Assembly: GCF_001435575.1 (NCBI RefSeq)
Contig: NZ_AZEA01000019.1
Span: forward strand, 1 to 43,123
Origin: Lentilactobacillus sunkii DSM 19904
GTDB taxonomy: Bacteria > Bacillota > Bacilli > Lactobacillales > Lactobacillaceae
Direction of reading: 5' to 3'
DNA length: 43,123 nt
Below the pieces are notes generated by a model that saw only the letters and a list, made by a program, of their open reading frames with translations, made no database searches and was not told the origin of the DNA. The first letter of the stretch is position 1, and every line of letters begins with the position of its first letter. A program made the translations under genes and the position numbers. Of this stretch, positions 20,286-28,352 are shown in pieces.

Positions 20286-21728
20286 TTGGCAAACAAACGA
20301 ATGAAGAAAAAACAGAGCCGTCAAGATTCATTGGAAGCCAAAGTGAAGATTGCCGATAGTATGGCTGATGATCATAGCGCTTCACCAAAGAGTTACAGTA
20401 ATTTGGTACCTAATGGGGTTACACGTCAATTAGACGACGCACAGATTCAAGCACTAGACCACGATAATCACATAGCTCATATGGTCATTACAATGCCAAC
20501 CACTGACATGACGCGCAATGGCTGGGAGTTTACCTCAGATAACGAAGACTTGGATAGTATCATTAATCAGAAGCTTAAAGACTTAAACAGTCAGAATGTC
20601 TTTGCTCAGTTCTTAGCTGACAGGCTTAAGTGGGGCGACTCATTTATCGCAATCGGTGGCATTGAGGGGCAGAAGATCGATTCAGATCAACCACTAAATG
20701 AAGATAATCTACTTGACGTCCAATACATCCAGGCTTTTGACAGACGGATTGTTGGCAACATCATCACTGATAAGTGGCCGTTTAGTCCAACATACGGCAG
20801 AGAGGCCAATATTCAAGTTTCTGTCGGCAACTCTGCCTACGACATGGCAGCTAATAAACAAACTGATAACGGACTGATGAAGACCATTGATGCCTCACGG
20901 TACATGCATGCTGAGTATGGCAGGGATGAAAGCGACGACCAGGGTCATTCACTATTTGAGACTATCTTCGATGCCGTGAAGCTGGTTGATACAGCCAATT
21001 GGTCAGTTGGACAAATCATGAACGATTTGTCGTTCAAGACCTATTCATCCAACAGTGTTGATACAGCCAGTGCGGATCCAAAGCAGCTAGCCAAGTTAGC
21101 CGGTGTCATGAGTTATCAGTTCACAACTGAATCCCTGGCATTAATTGGTGAGAATGACCAGGTTGCAAAAGTCGGTACTCAATTATCTGGTGTTGATTCA
21201 CTAATCAACTTTATGTGGGACAATCTATCAGCGGCAACTAATATTCCAAAGACCGTTCTACTAGGTCAGCAATCTGGTAAGGTATCTGGTACCCAAACCG
21301 ATGTTCAGAACTACTATTCCTACATCAAGTCTCAACAAGAAAACGTCTTACGCCCATACTTAGAGCGTTTAGTGCGGTTACTGATTAAAGCTAAAAAGAT
21401 TGGGAACACCGATCCTGACAGTCTTGATTGGCAATTAAATTTTAACCCGCTTTGGGAACAAGATTCATTGACGAATGCTCAAACTTCTCTGGCAAAAGCA
21501 CAATCTTTAGCTCAACTTGTTCAGTGTGGTGCATTAGCCCCAGATGAGGCTCATGACGCGTTCCTGGATACCGACAAGGATAATGCCACCAATGCATTTA
21601 CAGGTGACTCAGCAGACACTATAAAGCCATTCAAGGAGTTGACTGATGATGAAAAAAACGAGTTGGTCAACAAATACAATGGCGAGTCCAAAAAACATAA
21701 GAGTTGGTTCAAAAAGCTGTTCAAGTAG
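20286..21728 (+). CDS. Portal protein (DUF1073-like)
   Basis: A 480-residue portal, the ring through which DNA enters the head. It resembles the DUF1073/PF06381 portal group: NHIAHMVITMPTTDMTRNGW near residues 60-80, LADRLKWGDSFIAIGG near 110-125, VSGTQTDVQNYYSYI near 340, and LDWQLNFNPLWEQ near 380. It starts with TTG at 20286, supported by GAGGTGAG. Position right after the large terminase confirms the role. The C-terminal tail is Lys-rich. Confidence 0.9.
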   Translation: MANKRMKKKQSRQDSLEAKVKIADSMADDHSASPKSYSNLVPNGVTRQLDDAQIQALDHDNHIAHMVITMPTTDMTRNGWEFTSDNEDLDSIINQKLKDLNSQNVFAQFLADRLKWGDSFIAIGGIEGQKIDSDQPLNEDNLLDVQYIQAFDRRIVGNIITDKWPFSPTYGREANIQVSVGNSAYDMAANKQTDNGLMKTIDASRYMHAEYGRDESDDQGHSLFETIFDAVKLVDTANWSVGQIMNDLSFKTYSSNSVDTASADPKQLAKLAGVMSYQFTTESLALIGENDQVAKVGTQLSGVDSLINFMWDNLSAATNIPKTVLLGQQSGKVSGTQTDVQNYYSYIKSQQENVLRPYLERLVRLLIKAKKIGNTDPDSLDWQLNFNPLWEQDSLTNAQTSLAKAQSLAQLVQCGALAPDEAHDAFLDTDKDNATNAFTGDSADTIKPFKELTDDEKNELVNKYNGESKKHKSWFKKLFK

Positions 21729-21736
21729 GTGATGTT

Positions 21737-22585
21737 ATGGGTAAGTTAATCAAGATTCCTAAAGAGCTGTTGCCACGCATTGCACCTACTCGATTCTGTT
21801 ATGGTTTAGAAGCCCGTTATCAGAAATATCTGGATAACATGCTGAAACAATGGTTCAAAAAGGCCGACCAGATTTGGAAGTATTCAATTATTCCAATCTA
21901 CAAGCAAACTGCTATCTACCAAGATGATGATAGCAATGACAACGTGGCTGATCAGCTTAAGGCTTCAATGCAGTATCTTGAGGTTCAACTGGAATCTGGG
22001 ATGAATGACATCGTGGTTGAAGCCTGGGTTAAGCAGTTCATTAAAGACGTTGATCAGTGGAGTTACAACGGGCTCAAAATTCAGATTGCTCCAAGAGGTA
22101 TCGACCCAATCTCTACGGACCGCTTCTTACGCCAATACACCCAAAGCAAGATTGCTGAGAATGTCAGTCGAATTACCACTTTGCATGATCAATACGCCCA
22201 ACAAGTCGAATCCACCATCTTTAATGGTGTAACCAAAGGCCAGGGCACTCATGAGATAGCACAGCAGATTTATAAGATTGATAGTGCCACTAGGGAGCAT
22301 GCTGAATTAATTGCTCGTGATCAGACCGGCAGTATCCTTGGACAGATCAACGCTCATCGACAACAAGAAGCGGGTGCAGATTACTACATCTGGCAAACAA
22401 TGGAAGATGCACGGGTTCGGGAAGCTCATCAGGAACTTGACCAGACCTTACAAAGATATGGTGATCCTGATGGTGGTGATGGAGGAATGGTTCCTGGCGA
22501 ACCAATTCGTTGTCGTTGCGTCGCTTTACCTGTCTTTGAGGATGAGTTAGAAGAATACAGGAAACAAGGCTTATTAGCAGCATAA
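21737..22585 (+). CDS. Head morphogenesis / minor head protein (SPP1 gp7-like)
   Basis: A 282-residue minor head protein of the SPP1 gp7 / Mu gpF class. The C-terminal domain shows the family pattern: RDQTGSILGQINAHRQQEAG, WQTMEDARVREAH, and PGEPIRCRCVALPVF at the end. It joins the prohead near the portal. The ATG at 21737 follows AGGTGATGTT; the frame from 21704 overlaps the portal gene. It is followed by a compact structured spacer and a strong terminator. Confidence 0.9.
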   Translation: MGKLIKIPKELLPRIAPTRFCYGLEARYQKYLDNMLKQWFKKADQIWKYSIIPIYKQTAIYQDDDSNDNVADQLKASMQYLEVQLESGMNDIVVEAWVKQFIKDVDQWSYNGLKIQIAPRGIDPISTDRFLRQYTQSKIAENVSRITTLHDQYAQQVESTIFNGVTKGQGTHEIAQQIYKIDSATREHAELIARDQTGSILGQINAHRQQEAGADYYIWQTMEDARVREAHQELDQTLQRYGDPDGGDGGMVPGEPIRCRCVALPVFEDELEEYRKQGLLAA

Positions 22586-22586
22586 A

Positions 22587-22631
22587 GTGACTAATGCTCA
22601 GACACATGGTGGTGCAAGCCCACATAGTCAC
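22587..22631 (+). ncRNA. Compact stem-loop RNA element inside the late operon
   Basis: Directly after the head morphogenesis stop codon, GTGACTA (22587-22593) pairs perfectly with TAGTCAC (22625-22631). Inside is a second hairpin GTGG/CCAC (22609-22612 with 22620-22623) with loop TGCAAGC. An intrinsic terminator follows 17 bases later. The unit of roughly 90 bases could be the stable 3' end of the upstream mRNA or a small RNA. Confidence 0.5.
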
Positions 22632-22648
22632 GTTACTAGGAATGGTTA

Positions 22649-22674
22649 GGCGTTCAGCGATGAACGCCTTTTTT
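22649..22674 (+). terminator. Strong intrinsic terminator within the late region
   Basis: GGCGTTCA (22649-22656), loop GCGA and TGAACGCC (22661-22668) form a perfect 8-bp stem followed by six T. It separates terminase-portal-minor head genes from the protease-capsid genes. Partial read-through or a promoter downstream (none clear in 22675-22718) is needed for the capsid genes. Confidence 0.9.
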
Positions 22675-22718
22675 CATGTCTCAAATTCCTAGCAAATATA
22701 GAAAAAGGGGATCTTAGT

Positions 22719-23063
22719 ATGGCACAAGATAACAGTTCAACACCCAGTGTGGCTCCTGTTGATGAAGTCTATTCGAGTGATCTATCTCAACGTGCAAAGC
22801 AAGTGTCTCAACACTTTGGCAACTTGCAATTGACCAATCAACAGAAGAACTTCTGGATTGATCATCCGAATGACTGCACTTACTACGAAGACAAGGCATA
22901 TCAAGTAAAGCCAGGAGAAATGCTTGCTGATGTAGCTAATCACTTCGTACGTGGCTCTGAGCAACTCCGTTGGTACAACGGCATTGCCCGATACCGGAAT
23001 CTGAAGCCGGGTCAAACTATTTATGTTCCAGATCGCTACTTCATGGTTCCATTGGGCGAATAG
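22719..23063 (+). CDS. LysM-domain protein in the head gene cluster
   Basis: A 114-residue protein. Residues about 60-106 form a LysM-like domain (YQVKPGEMLADVANHF, then LRWYNGI and LKPGQTIYVPD). The first 58 residues are polar and Gln/Ser-rich. There is no signal peptide, so it is not exported by Sec. LysM usually binds peptidoglycan or links virion parts; in the head region it may be a virion component or use the fold for protein contact. AAAAAGGGGATCTTAGT precedes the ATG. Confidence 0.7.
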   Translation: MAQDNSSTPSVAPVDEVYSSDLSQRAKQVSQHFGNLQLTNQQKNFWIDHPNDCTYYEDKAYQVKPGEMLADVANHFVRGSEQLRWYNGIARYRNLKPGQTIYVPDRYFMVPLGE

Positions 23064-23074
23064 GGGTGACAGCA

Positions 23075-24223
23075 TTGAAAACTGTTACCAGATATGACCG
23101 AATGGCCATCATGGATTCGGCAATTGATGACGATGGTTTTCTCAATATTACTGCCTGTCCAATTGCCAAACCAGGTGTTTTTCCGTATCGCTTTTCTGAC
23201 GGATCGGAGCTTATGGAAGCCAAACTACCGGATGATATTTTTTCACCCGGGACTGTCGAGTCGGCCAATTCAAAACCCATCACTAACGATCACCCTAATG
23301 AAACCGTAAAACCTTCTAACTACAAGAAATACGCCGTAGGGATGACTCATAATGACGCAACTAGCGATGGTCGACATTTAAAGGTATCAATGACAGTTGC
23401 TGATCAACATACACTTGATCAAATTAGGGATGGCAAACATGAGCTGTCCATTGGCTTTCTGGCTAATGTTGACGAAAATCCTGGTGAATTTCAAGGAACT
23501 CGTTATGACGCTTCTCAAAAGAATATCAAAATCAATCATATTGCCATTGTTGACTGTGGGCGTGCTGGACATGATGTCAATCTATTTGGTGATTCCGCTG
23601 AGATGGTGCAAGACGATAAGAAACAGAATGGAGGGAATCAAATGACTAAGTTAATGCTGGATTCAGGCGACGAAATCGAACTTGAATCTGAAGCTGCGAA
23701 AAAAGTTCAAGCCCAATTTAAGACATATAAGCAACAAATTACCGATGCCAAAGAACAAGCCAAGAAGAGCAAGCAAGAAGCCGAAGAATCTGACAAAAAA
23801 GCCAAAGCTGCTAAAGACGACAAGGACAAGGCCGAAAAAGAAGCCAACAAGTCTAAAGCTGAAGCTGACGCTGAAAAGGATAAGGCAAAGAAAGCCAAAC
23901 AAGATGCTGCTGACAGCATCCAGAAGGCCGTTAAAGCGCGTCTATCCCTTGAAAAACAAGCTAAAAAGGTTCTTGGTGACTCTTACGACTTTGAGAGCAA
24001 GGACGATAAGCAAATTAAAGTTGATGCAATCAAGCAATTGAATGACAGTTTTGATGATAAAGGTAAGGACGATGTTTATATCAACACGTACTTTGACGCG
24101 ATGCAAGATATTGCTGAGACTAAGGGCTTTGATAATGCTGGTGGCGAATTCCATAAGGATGGCGCCGACGTTAAAGAAAACAACTTGGATTTGTATGATA
24201 AGAAATTTGGAGGTGAAAAATAA
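23075..24223 (+). CDS. Prohead protease fused to scaffold (DUF2213-like)
   Basis: A 382-residue fusion. The N-terminal 185 residues resemble DUF2213 phage prohead proteases: SKPITNDHPNETVKPSNYKK carries the likely catalytic His, and GKHELSIGFLA the likely Ser; INHIAIVDCGRAG ends the domain. The rest (about 205-300) is a highly charged Lys/Ala/Glu/Asp coiled coil, typical of an internal scaffold that is later removed. The start is TTG at 23075, 8 bases after AGGGGTGA; the longer frame from 22970 overlaps the LysM gene. It shapes and matures the prohead. Confidence 0.85.
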   Translation: MKTVTRYDRMAIMDSAIDDDGFLNITACPIAKPGVFPYRFSDGSELMEAKLPDDIFSPGTVESANSKPITNDHPNETVKPSNYKKYAVGMTHNDATSDGRHLKVSMTVADQHTLDQIRDGKHELSIGFLANVDENPGEFQGTRYDASQKNIKINHIAIVDCGRAGHDVNLFGDSAEMVQDDKKQNGGNQMTKLMLDSGDEIELESEAAKKVQAQFKTYKQQITDAKEQAKKSKQEAEESDKKAKAAKDDKDKAEKEANKSKAEADAEKDKAKKAKQDAADSIQKAVKARLSLEKQAKKVLGDSYDFESKDDKQIKVDAIKQLNDSFDDKGKDDVYINTYFDAMQDIAETKGFDNAGGEFHKDGADVKENNLDLYDKKFGGEK

Positions 24224-24735
24224 TGCCTAATTTCATTCCACAAGGAACTGGTTATGTATCTGGCCCACTTGGTGCCGGAACCATTGCCACCAACCAACCA
24301 TATGTTGTGAACACGGACCACGCAGGTGATGTAACGCCATTTGGTGTGGCTGTTACGAAGTCTGGCAATGTCATTGCTCCAGCCGCTGATGGTAAGAACG
24401 TTTACGGTGTTACCTTAAACCGCTATTACATCCAAAGCTGGGACTCACGCGACACTGAACAATGGGATGCAAAGGACGAAATTCCAGTTATGCGTTCTGG
24501 TGCTGTCGCTGTTCAAATAAGCGCAGATGTTAAAGCTGGTGACCCAGCAACGGTTGGTGCAGGTGGTGTCTTTAAGACTGCTGCTGATGGTGATACGGTT
24601 GTTGGTCAATTCTTAGATGACGGCAAATTCAATGCTTCATCAGTTTCATCCACCGACTTTGGCCAGGTATCTACGGCCCCAGTTCAACTAAATTTGGGTG
24701 GTGCATATGCAATCACCACACCAGCGAGTAAGTGA
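24223..24735 (+). CDS. Head decoration-type structural protein
   Basis: A 170-residue Gly/Ala/Val-rich, strand-rich protein (starts MPNFIPQGTGYVSGPLGAGT) between the protease-scaffold and the fibre and capsid genes, a place and composition typical of capsid decoration or DUF2190-like proteins. The ATG overlaps the previous stop (TAATG). After the TGA at 24733 a +1-shifted frame runs 14 more codons to TAG at 24776 and reads DVVGTATVGNATAK, which looks like a natural end for this protein; either a frameshift mutation or a programmed shift is possible. Confidence 0.7.
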   Translation: MPNFIPQGTGYVSGPLGAGTIATNQPYVVNTDHAGDVTPFGVAVTKSGNVIAPAADGKNVYGVTLNRYYIQSWDSRDTEQWDAKDEIPVMRSGAVAVQISADVKAGDPATVGAGGVFKTAADGDTVVGQFLDDGKFNASSVSSTDFGQVSTAPVQLNLGGAYAITTPASK

Positions 24736-24796
24736 TGTCGTTGGTACCGCAACGGTCGGTAACGCGACTGCAAAATAGAAAGGAAGTTAACTAATC

Positions 24797-25207
24797 ATGG
24801 CAATTGTTTGGAAGAATGGCGATGTGATTTCCGCCGACAAGCTCAATAATATGCAATTAATTTATTCAACGACTGATGTTAAGACCAACGATGCTACGGA
24901 TTTGCCTGATGGTGCTGTAACTTTGGACCTTAATGGCGATCTGTATCAAGCAGCATCCGGTAAGCAAACTTTGTTAGGCTCATTTAAGGGCCCGCAAGGA
25001 GACAAGGGCGACAAGGGTGATACTGGCGACGCCGGAGCCGCAGGCCCTGCTGGTCCTAAAGGGGACACTGGTGCCGCTGGCCAAGATGGCCTAAGCGTCA
25101 AGTCTGGCACAATTAATGAAGATAAGAACGGTGCTGTTACTGGTGCTACTTTGAAAATGTCAGATGATTCAACCATCAACTTGACTCTTAACAAAGCGAC
25201 TGCCTAG
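24797..25207 (+). CDS. Head fibre protein with collagen-like repeat
   Basis: A 136-residue protein. The N-terminal 60 residues (MAIVWKNGDVISADKLNNMQ and on) resemble phage head fibre or tail fibre attachment domains. Residues about 66-98 are a Gly-X-Y collagen-like repeat (GPQGDKGDKGDTGDAG and on) that would form a trimeric stalk, and the last 35 residues a small strand-rich tip. Located just before the major capsid gene, it is probably displayed on the head surface. AAAGGAAGTTAACTAATC precedes the ATG. Confidence 0.8.
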   Translation: MAIVWKNGDVISADKLNNMQLIYSTTDVKTNDATDLPDGAVTLDLNGDLYQAASGKQTLLGSFKGPQGDKGDKGDTGDAGAAGPAGPKGDTGAAGQDGLSVKSGTINEDKNGAVTGATLKMSDDSTINLTLNKATA

Positions 25208-25241
25208 TTAGCAACCACAAATAGAAAGGAATGATAAAAGC

Positions 25242-26129
25242 ATGGCTAATTCTCATGTAATGCTAGAGGCCAGAGATTTGAAGGCAATTGATAAGACTAT
25301 TTATCAAGCACCTCAACAAACACTTTTAGCTCGTAGTTTAATTAAGCCTTATACGGATATTCCACAAGGCGCCACATCATACCGTTACTATGTTTCACGT
25401 AGTTTTGGTAAAGCAAAGTTGGCTGATGAACGCTCAAACGATATCCCAATGGTTGACACTGACTTAACACCGGTTGATCAATCACTGTTCCGGATCGAAG
25501 TTGGTGCAACTTGGACGGATGAAGAGCTCCAACAAGCTCATTTGGCTGGATTTACTCCTAACCTTACCAAGATTGCTACAGCGGCCCGTGCAATTGCGGA
25601 AAAAGAAAATCAGATTGTGTTCCTTGGCGATGACACTAAGGGCATTAAAGGGTTGTTTAATTCACCTGATGCCACAGTCACAACCAACGATGCTGGTCCA
25701 TTTTCTAAAATCACTGATTCGGGAGCCATTGTTGAAGTAATCCGAAAGGCACGTAAGGCGTTGACCTTAATCAATGGATTTGCCAACATTAAGCCTGTTT
25801 TAGGACTTGCTCCTAATGCTTATGAAGAACTTAACCGTCGTTATTCAGACTACGATTCACGTTCGATCATGGCAGTTTTGCAAGCGAACGGCTGGTTCTC
25901 AGACATTGTTTCGATTCCTGAGTTAAAGGGTGCTGGTGATGGTGGCAAGGATTCGTTGGTCATCTTTGATAATCAACCGGATACGATGCAAGTCGCTATC
26001 GGAACTGAAATGACTCGCTCACAAGAAGAAATTGTGAACTTCTGGACCCACCGAATTGCTCTTTATGAACGGTTAGGCGGAATCATTTTGCGTCGTCCAT
26101 ACTTGGTTAACCGAGTTGACAACGTTTAG
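25242..26129 (+). CDS. Major capsid protein (HK97 fold, encapsulin-like)
   Basis: A 295-residue protein with the look of encapsulin/linocin-type HK97-fold shell proteins: LLARSLIKPYTDIPQG near residues 28-43, the long helix region FTPNLTKIATAARAIAEKE, NQIVFLGDD, LGLAPNAYEELNRRY, and the C-terminal ERLGGIILRRPYLVNRV. Gene order (protease-scaffold, decoration, capsid) supports it as the main head protein. AAAGGAATGATAAAAGC precedes the ATG. No N-terminal delta domain is present, in line with a separate scaffold. Confidence 0.9.
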   Translation: MANSHVMLEARDLKAIDKTIYQAPQQTLLARSLIKPYTDIPQGATSYRYYVSRSFGKAKLADERSNDIPMVDTDLTPVDQSLFRIEVGATWTDEELQQAHLAGFTPNLTKIATAARAIAEKENQIVFLGDDTKGIKGLFNSPDATVTTNDAGPFSKITDSGAIVEVIRKARKALTLINGFANIKPVLGLAPNAYEELNRRYSDYDSRSIMAVLQANGWFSDIVSIPELKGAGDGGKDSLVIFDNQPDTMQVAIGTEMTRSQEEIVNFWTHRIALYERLGGIILRRPYLVNRVDNV

Positions 26130-26140
26130 GAGGCACTACT

Positions 26141-26521
26141 TTGGTTAAAGTTGAAAACAAAACTCAGTTTAACCGAGTCATCAATGGCGTAATGGTTAAG
26201 CGGGGGCTCAATAACCTACTTTCTGCCGATGCCGACAGACTGAACCAAGGAATCAATGATCCATTAGTTCAAAGCCTGGTCAAAGCTGGACAATTGGTCA
26301 TTGAATCAACCCAGCCACAACCAGCTCAAGCATCTGCTACATCTGCTAGTGTTACTGAGCCGGTTCAGGATCCTGACGTTGCCAATATGAACGTTGCTGA
26401 TGCCACCAATGCCATTAACACTATTTCTGACAAGACTCTTCTAAAACAGTTACTGAGAGCCGAATCTGCCGGTGCTAACCGCAAAGGTGTTGTCGATGTT
26501 ATCAACGCAAGATTGAAGTAA
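26141..26521 (+). CDS. Structural protein after capsid, unknown
   Basis: A 126-residue protein starting at TTG 26141 after GGAGGCACTACT. The N-terminal half has short strands (KVENKTQFNRVINGVMVKRG); the middle is Gln/Pro/Ala/Ser-rich and probably disordered (QPQPAQASATSASVTEPVQ), and the end is a helical SAP- or Rho-N-like bundle (LLKQLLRAESAGANRKGVVD). Its place suggests a head accessory protein. Family not recognised. Confidence 0.65.
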   Translation: MVKVENKTQFNRVINGVMVKRGLNNLLSADADRLNQGINDPLVQSLVKAGQLVIESTQPQPAQASATSASVTEPVQDPDVANMNVADATNAINTISDKTLLKQLLRAESAGANRKGVVDVINARLK

Positions 26522-26534
26522 GGGGATGATCTGA

Positions 26535-26918
26535 ATGGCAAGTAACTACACAACCGTTGAGGCTGTTAAGAATACAGTTCCGGATACATTTGAAGACGTT
26601 GCCGATGCTACCATTCAGCAATACATTTCTGATTCTCATCTCAAAGTGACTCATGATAGTTTCGCAACGAGCGATCCCGATATTCTGGAGCAAGCGGAAC
26701 GGTACTTGACGATTCACAGGTACATCATTGGTACGTCGTCGACATTGGTATCCACTGAGAAAGTTGGCCCGATCCAAGTTAGTTACTTTAAGGCCGGTTC
26801 ACAAGACTGGTTAAAGTGGCTGCAGTTAACTACTTGGGGTGCTGACTATTATCGCTTGTGGTCAATGTATGGTGATAACGGTATGCCACGGATTAGTTTG
26901 GCGGTGTTGCCTCAATGA
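26535..26918 (+). CDS. Head-tail connector (DUF4054-like)
   Basis: A 127-residue protein, all-helical at the N-terminus (VEAVKNTVPDTFEDVADATI), with AERYLTIHRYIIG in the middle, resembling DUF4054/gp6-type head-tail adaptors that dock under the portal. It overlaps the next gene by 4 bases (ATGA). Its order after the capsid gene fits this role. Confidence 0.75.
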   Translation: MASNYTTVEAVKNTVPDTFEDVADATIQQYISDSHLKVTHDSFATSDPDILEQAERYLTIHRYIIGTSSTLVSTEKVGPIQVSYFKAGSQDWLKWLQLTTWGADYYRLWSMYGDNGMPRISLAVLPQ

Positions 26919-27502
26919 GCTACAACAACCTGAAAAGAGGAATCCCAGAGTTACGTAAGCTCATGGGAAAGCAGTTGTTTGTCGGCGTACAGGGTAGCGA
27001 AGGAAAGATTGCTATGATTGCCCATGTTATGGAGTTTGGTGCTCATATCAAACCAATCAACGGCAAATATCTCACCATACCAAGTGAGAACGTACCGCAT
27101 GGTCGGAGTGCCAGGGACTATAAGGATCTGCACTTTGTGACACGGGGAAATGGTAAAGGAATCCTAATCAATAAGGACGGACAAGTAATGTTCTACCTTG
27201 TACCAAGGGTAGACATTCCTGGCCGTCATTATTTTACCGAAACATACGATACGCATATTGTTGAATGGACGCAAAAATATCGAAAGCAGGTTCATGAGAT
27301 TCTGATGGGAAGACAAACTGCTGATGGCTGTATGGAGTATATGGGGCAAGTTGTGGTTCGTGATATCCGAAAGGCCATTGTGGACTGGAAAGTGCCACAT
27401 AACGCTCCAGCAACTGTTGCTCGTAAGCATGGTGTCGACAATCCTTTGGTAGATACAGGTCGATTGGTAGCATCGATTACTCACGAAGTAAGAAGGTCTT
27501 AG
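26915..27502 (+). CDS. Neck / tail completion protein
   Basis: A 195-residue protein with the features of HK97 gp10- or Mu G-like neck proteins: LFVGVQGSEGKIAMIAHVME near residues 21-40, VDIPGRHYFTETYDT near 108-122, and LVDTGRLVASITHEV at the end, the usual terminal motif of this group. It likely closes the tail end or joins neck and tail. ATGA overlap with the DUF4054-like gene. Confidence 0.8.
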   Translation: MSYNNLKRGIPELRKLMGKQLFVGVQGSEGKIAMIAHVMEFGAHIKPINGKYLTIPSENVPHGRSARDYKDLHFVTRGNGKGILINKDGQVMFYLVPRVDIPGRHYFTETYDTHIVEWTQKYRKQVHEILMGRQTADGCMEYMGQVVVRDIRKAIVDWKVPHNAPATVARKHGVDNPLVDTGRLVASITHEVRRS

Positions 27503-27503
27503 T

Positions 27504-27884
27504 ATGCATTTGAAAATGGGTCGAATCATCAAGAAACAGGGAGTACCAGTTCAAATTTACAGCGCTGATAGTGATAAGGGAACGTCAGATGGCGGGTTCA
27601 GAACACCACAACTGATTGCTCAACGAACTCCTGATTTAGAAGCTAAATGGGTGCTGGTTCCCGCTGGAACGTATGGTGCAATGACCTTTCAGCGTAATGA
27701 TGGTACTGATATTGATTACGACATGGAACTGGTTGGAACCAAGGCGTTTCCTGAGAACTCTGTGGTAATTGATGTCCGAACCGGCATTAAGTATTGGATT
27801 AAGCACATTGAGGACCTTCAAGGCTATTCAGATGTCATGATCTATGAACTGAAAGCGAGTGATAAAGATGAGCCAATCATTTAG
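27504..27884 (+). CDS. Putative head closure / neck protein
   Basis: A 126-residue strand-rich protein (starts MHLKMGRIIKKQGVPVQIYS). The AGAAGG site gives the ATG at 27504 good spacing. In this gene order the slot is normally taken by a head closure or neck protein. The family is not recognised with certainty; the call rests on position and size. Confidence 0.6.
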   Translation: MHLKMGRIIKKQGVPVQIYSADSDKGTSDGGFRTPQLIAQRTPDLEAKWVLVPAGTYGAMTFQRNDGTDIDYDMELVGTKAFPENSVVIDVRTGIKYWIKHIEDLQGYSDVMIYELKASDKDEPII

Positions 27885-28350
27885 CCACCTGGATTTCATG
27901 AATCATATTATTGGGGTTATCAAGGAGGCTACTGGATTAGAGACCACCTATGGTAATAGCAATGATAAACGGCCACCATTTCCGTACTTTGCAATCGTTC
28001 CGTTTAATTCACATCAGGCGTTGACCGTTGATGTTGTTGAGAATGAGTTGTTCTTAACAGGTGTTCAAATTGAATCACATGCACAGTCGCCTTATGAGGC
28101 TCAAGACAATCTTGAAGCCGTTCGTAAGGCGCTTTTTCGTCCGGACATATTAATTGAGTTTAGCAAGGCTAAAATGCGTCCGTACACGATGGATTCAATA
28201 GTCGACAACACCGTTTTGGCTGACCAAACTCAAGACTTCAATTTCCTGTTCACAATCACCTATATCGTTCGTGATAGCTATGTAGTGGCGGACCAATATA
28301 AACCACAAATTACTGAAACAAATATTAAAGAAAATAAGGAGCGTGATTAA
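27868..28350 (+). CDS. Tail terminator-like protein (LIC_12616-like)
   Basis: A 160-residue protein (starts MSQSFSHLDFMNHIIGVIKE) with PPFPYFAIVPFNSHQ near 34-48 and VQIESHAQSPYEAQDNLEAV near 72-91, a pattern of phage neck or tail terminator proteins that cap the tail tube. It overlaps the previous gene by 17 bases and ends 2 bases before the sheath gene. The ATG at 27868 is preferred to the GTG at 27859. Confidence 0.7.
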   Translation: MSQSFSHLDFMNHIIGVIKEATGLETTYGNSNDKRPPFPYFAIVPFNSHQALTVDVVENELFLTGVQIESHAQSPYEAQDNLEAVRKALFRPDILIEFSKAKMRPYTMDSIVDNTVLADQTQDFNFLFTITYIVRDSYVVADQYKPQITETNIKENKERD

Positions 28351-28352
28351 TA

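Noticed and set aside
20286-21728. Anti-CBASS (Acb1) activity in the DUF1073-like portal
   Set aside because: Some related families carry an Acb1-like enzyme, but no paired HxT motifs of a 2H phosphoesterase are visible here; position and core fit a plain portal.
22587-22631. Group I or group II intron remnant after the head morphogenesis gene
   Set aside because: Some short words recall intron cores, but the element is far too short, no catalytic domain can be folded and no split gene is present; kept only as a structured element.
23663-23919. Very hydrophobic minus-strand frames opposite the scaffold
   Set aside because: They are the reverse reading of a Lys/Ala/Glu-rich coiled coil, which gives Phe/Leu-rich apparent membrane proteins; no ribosome site.
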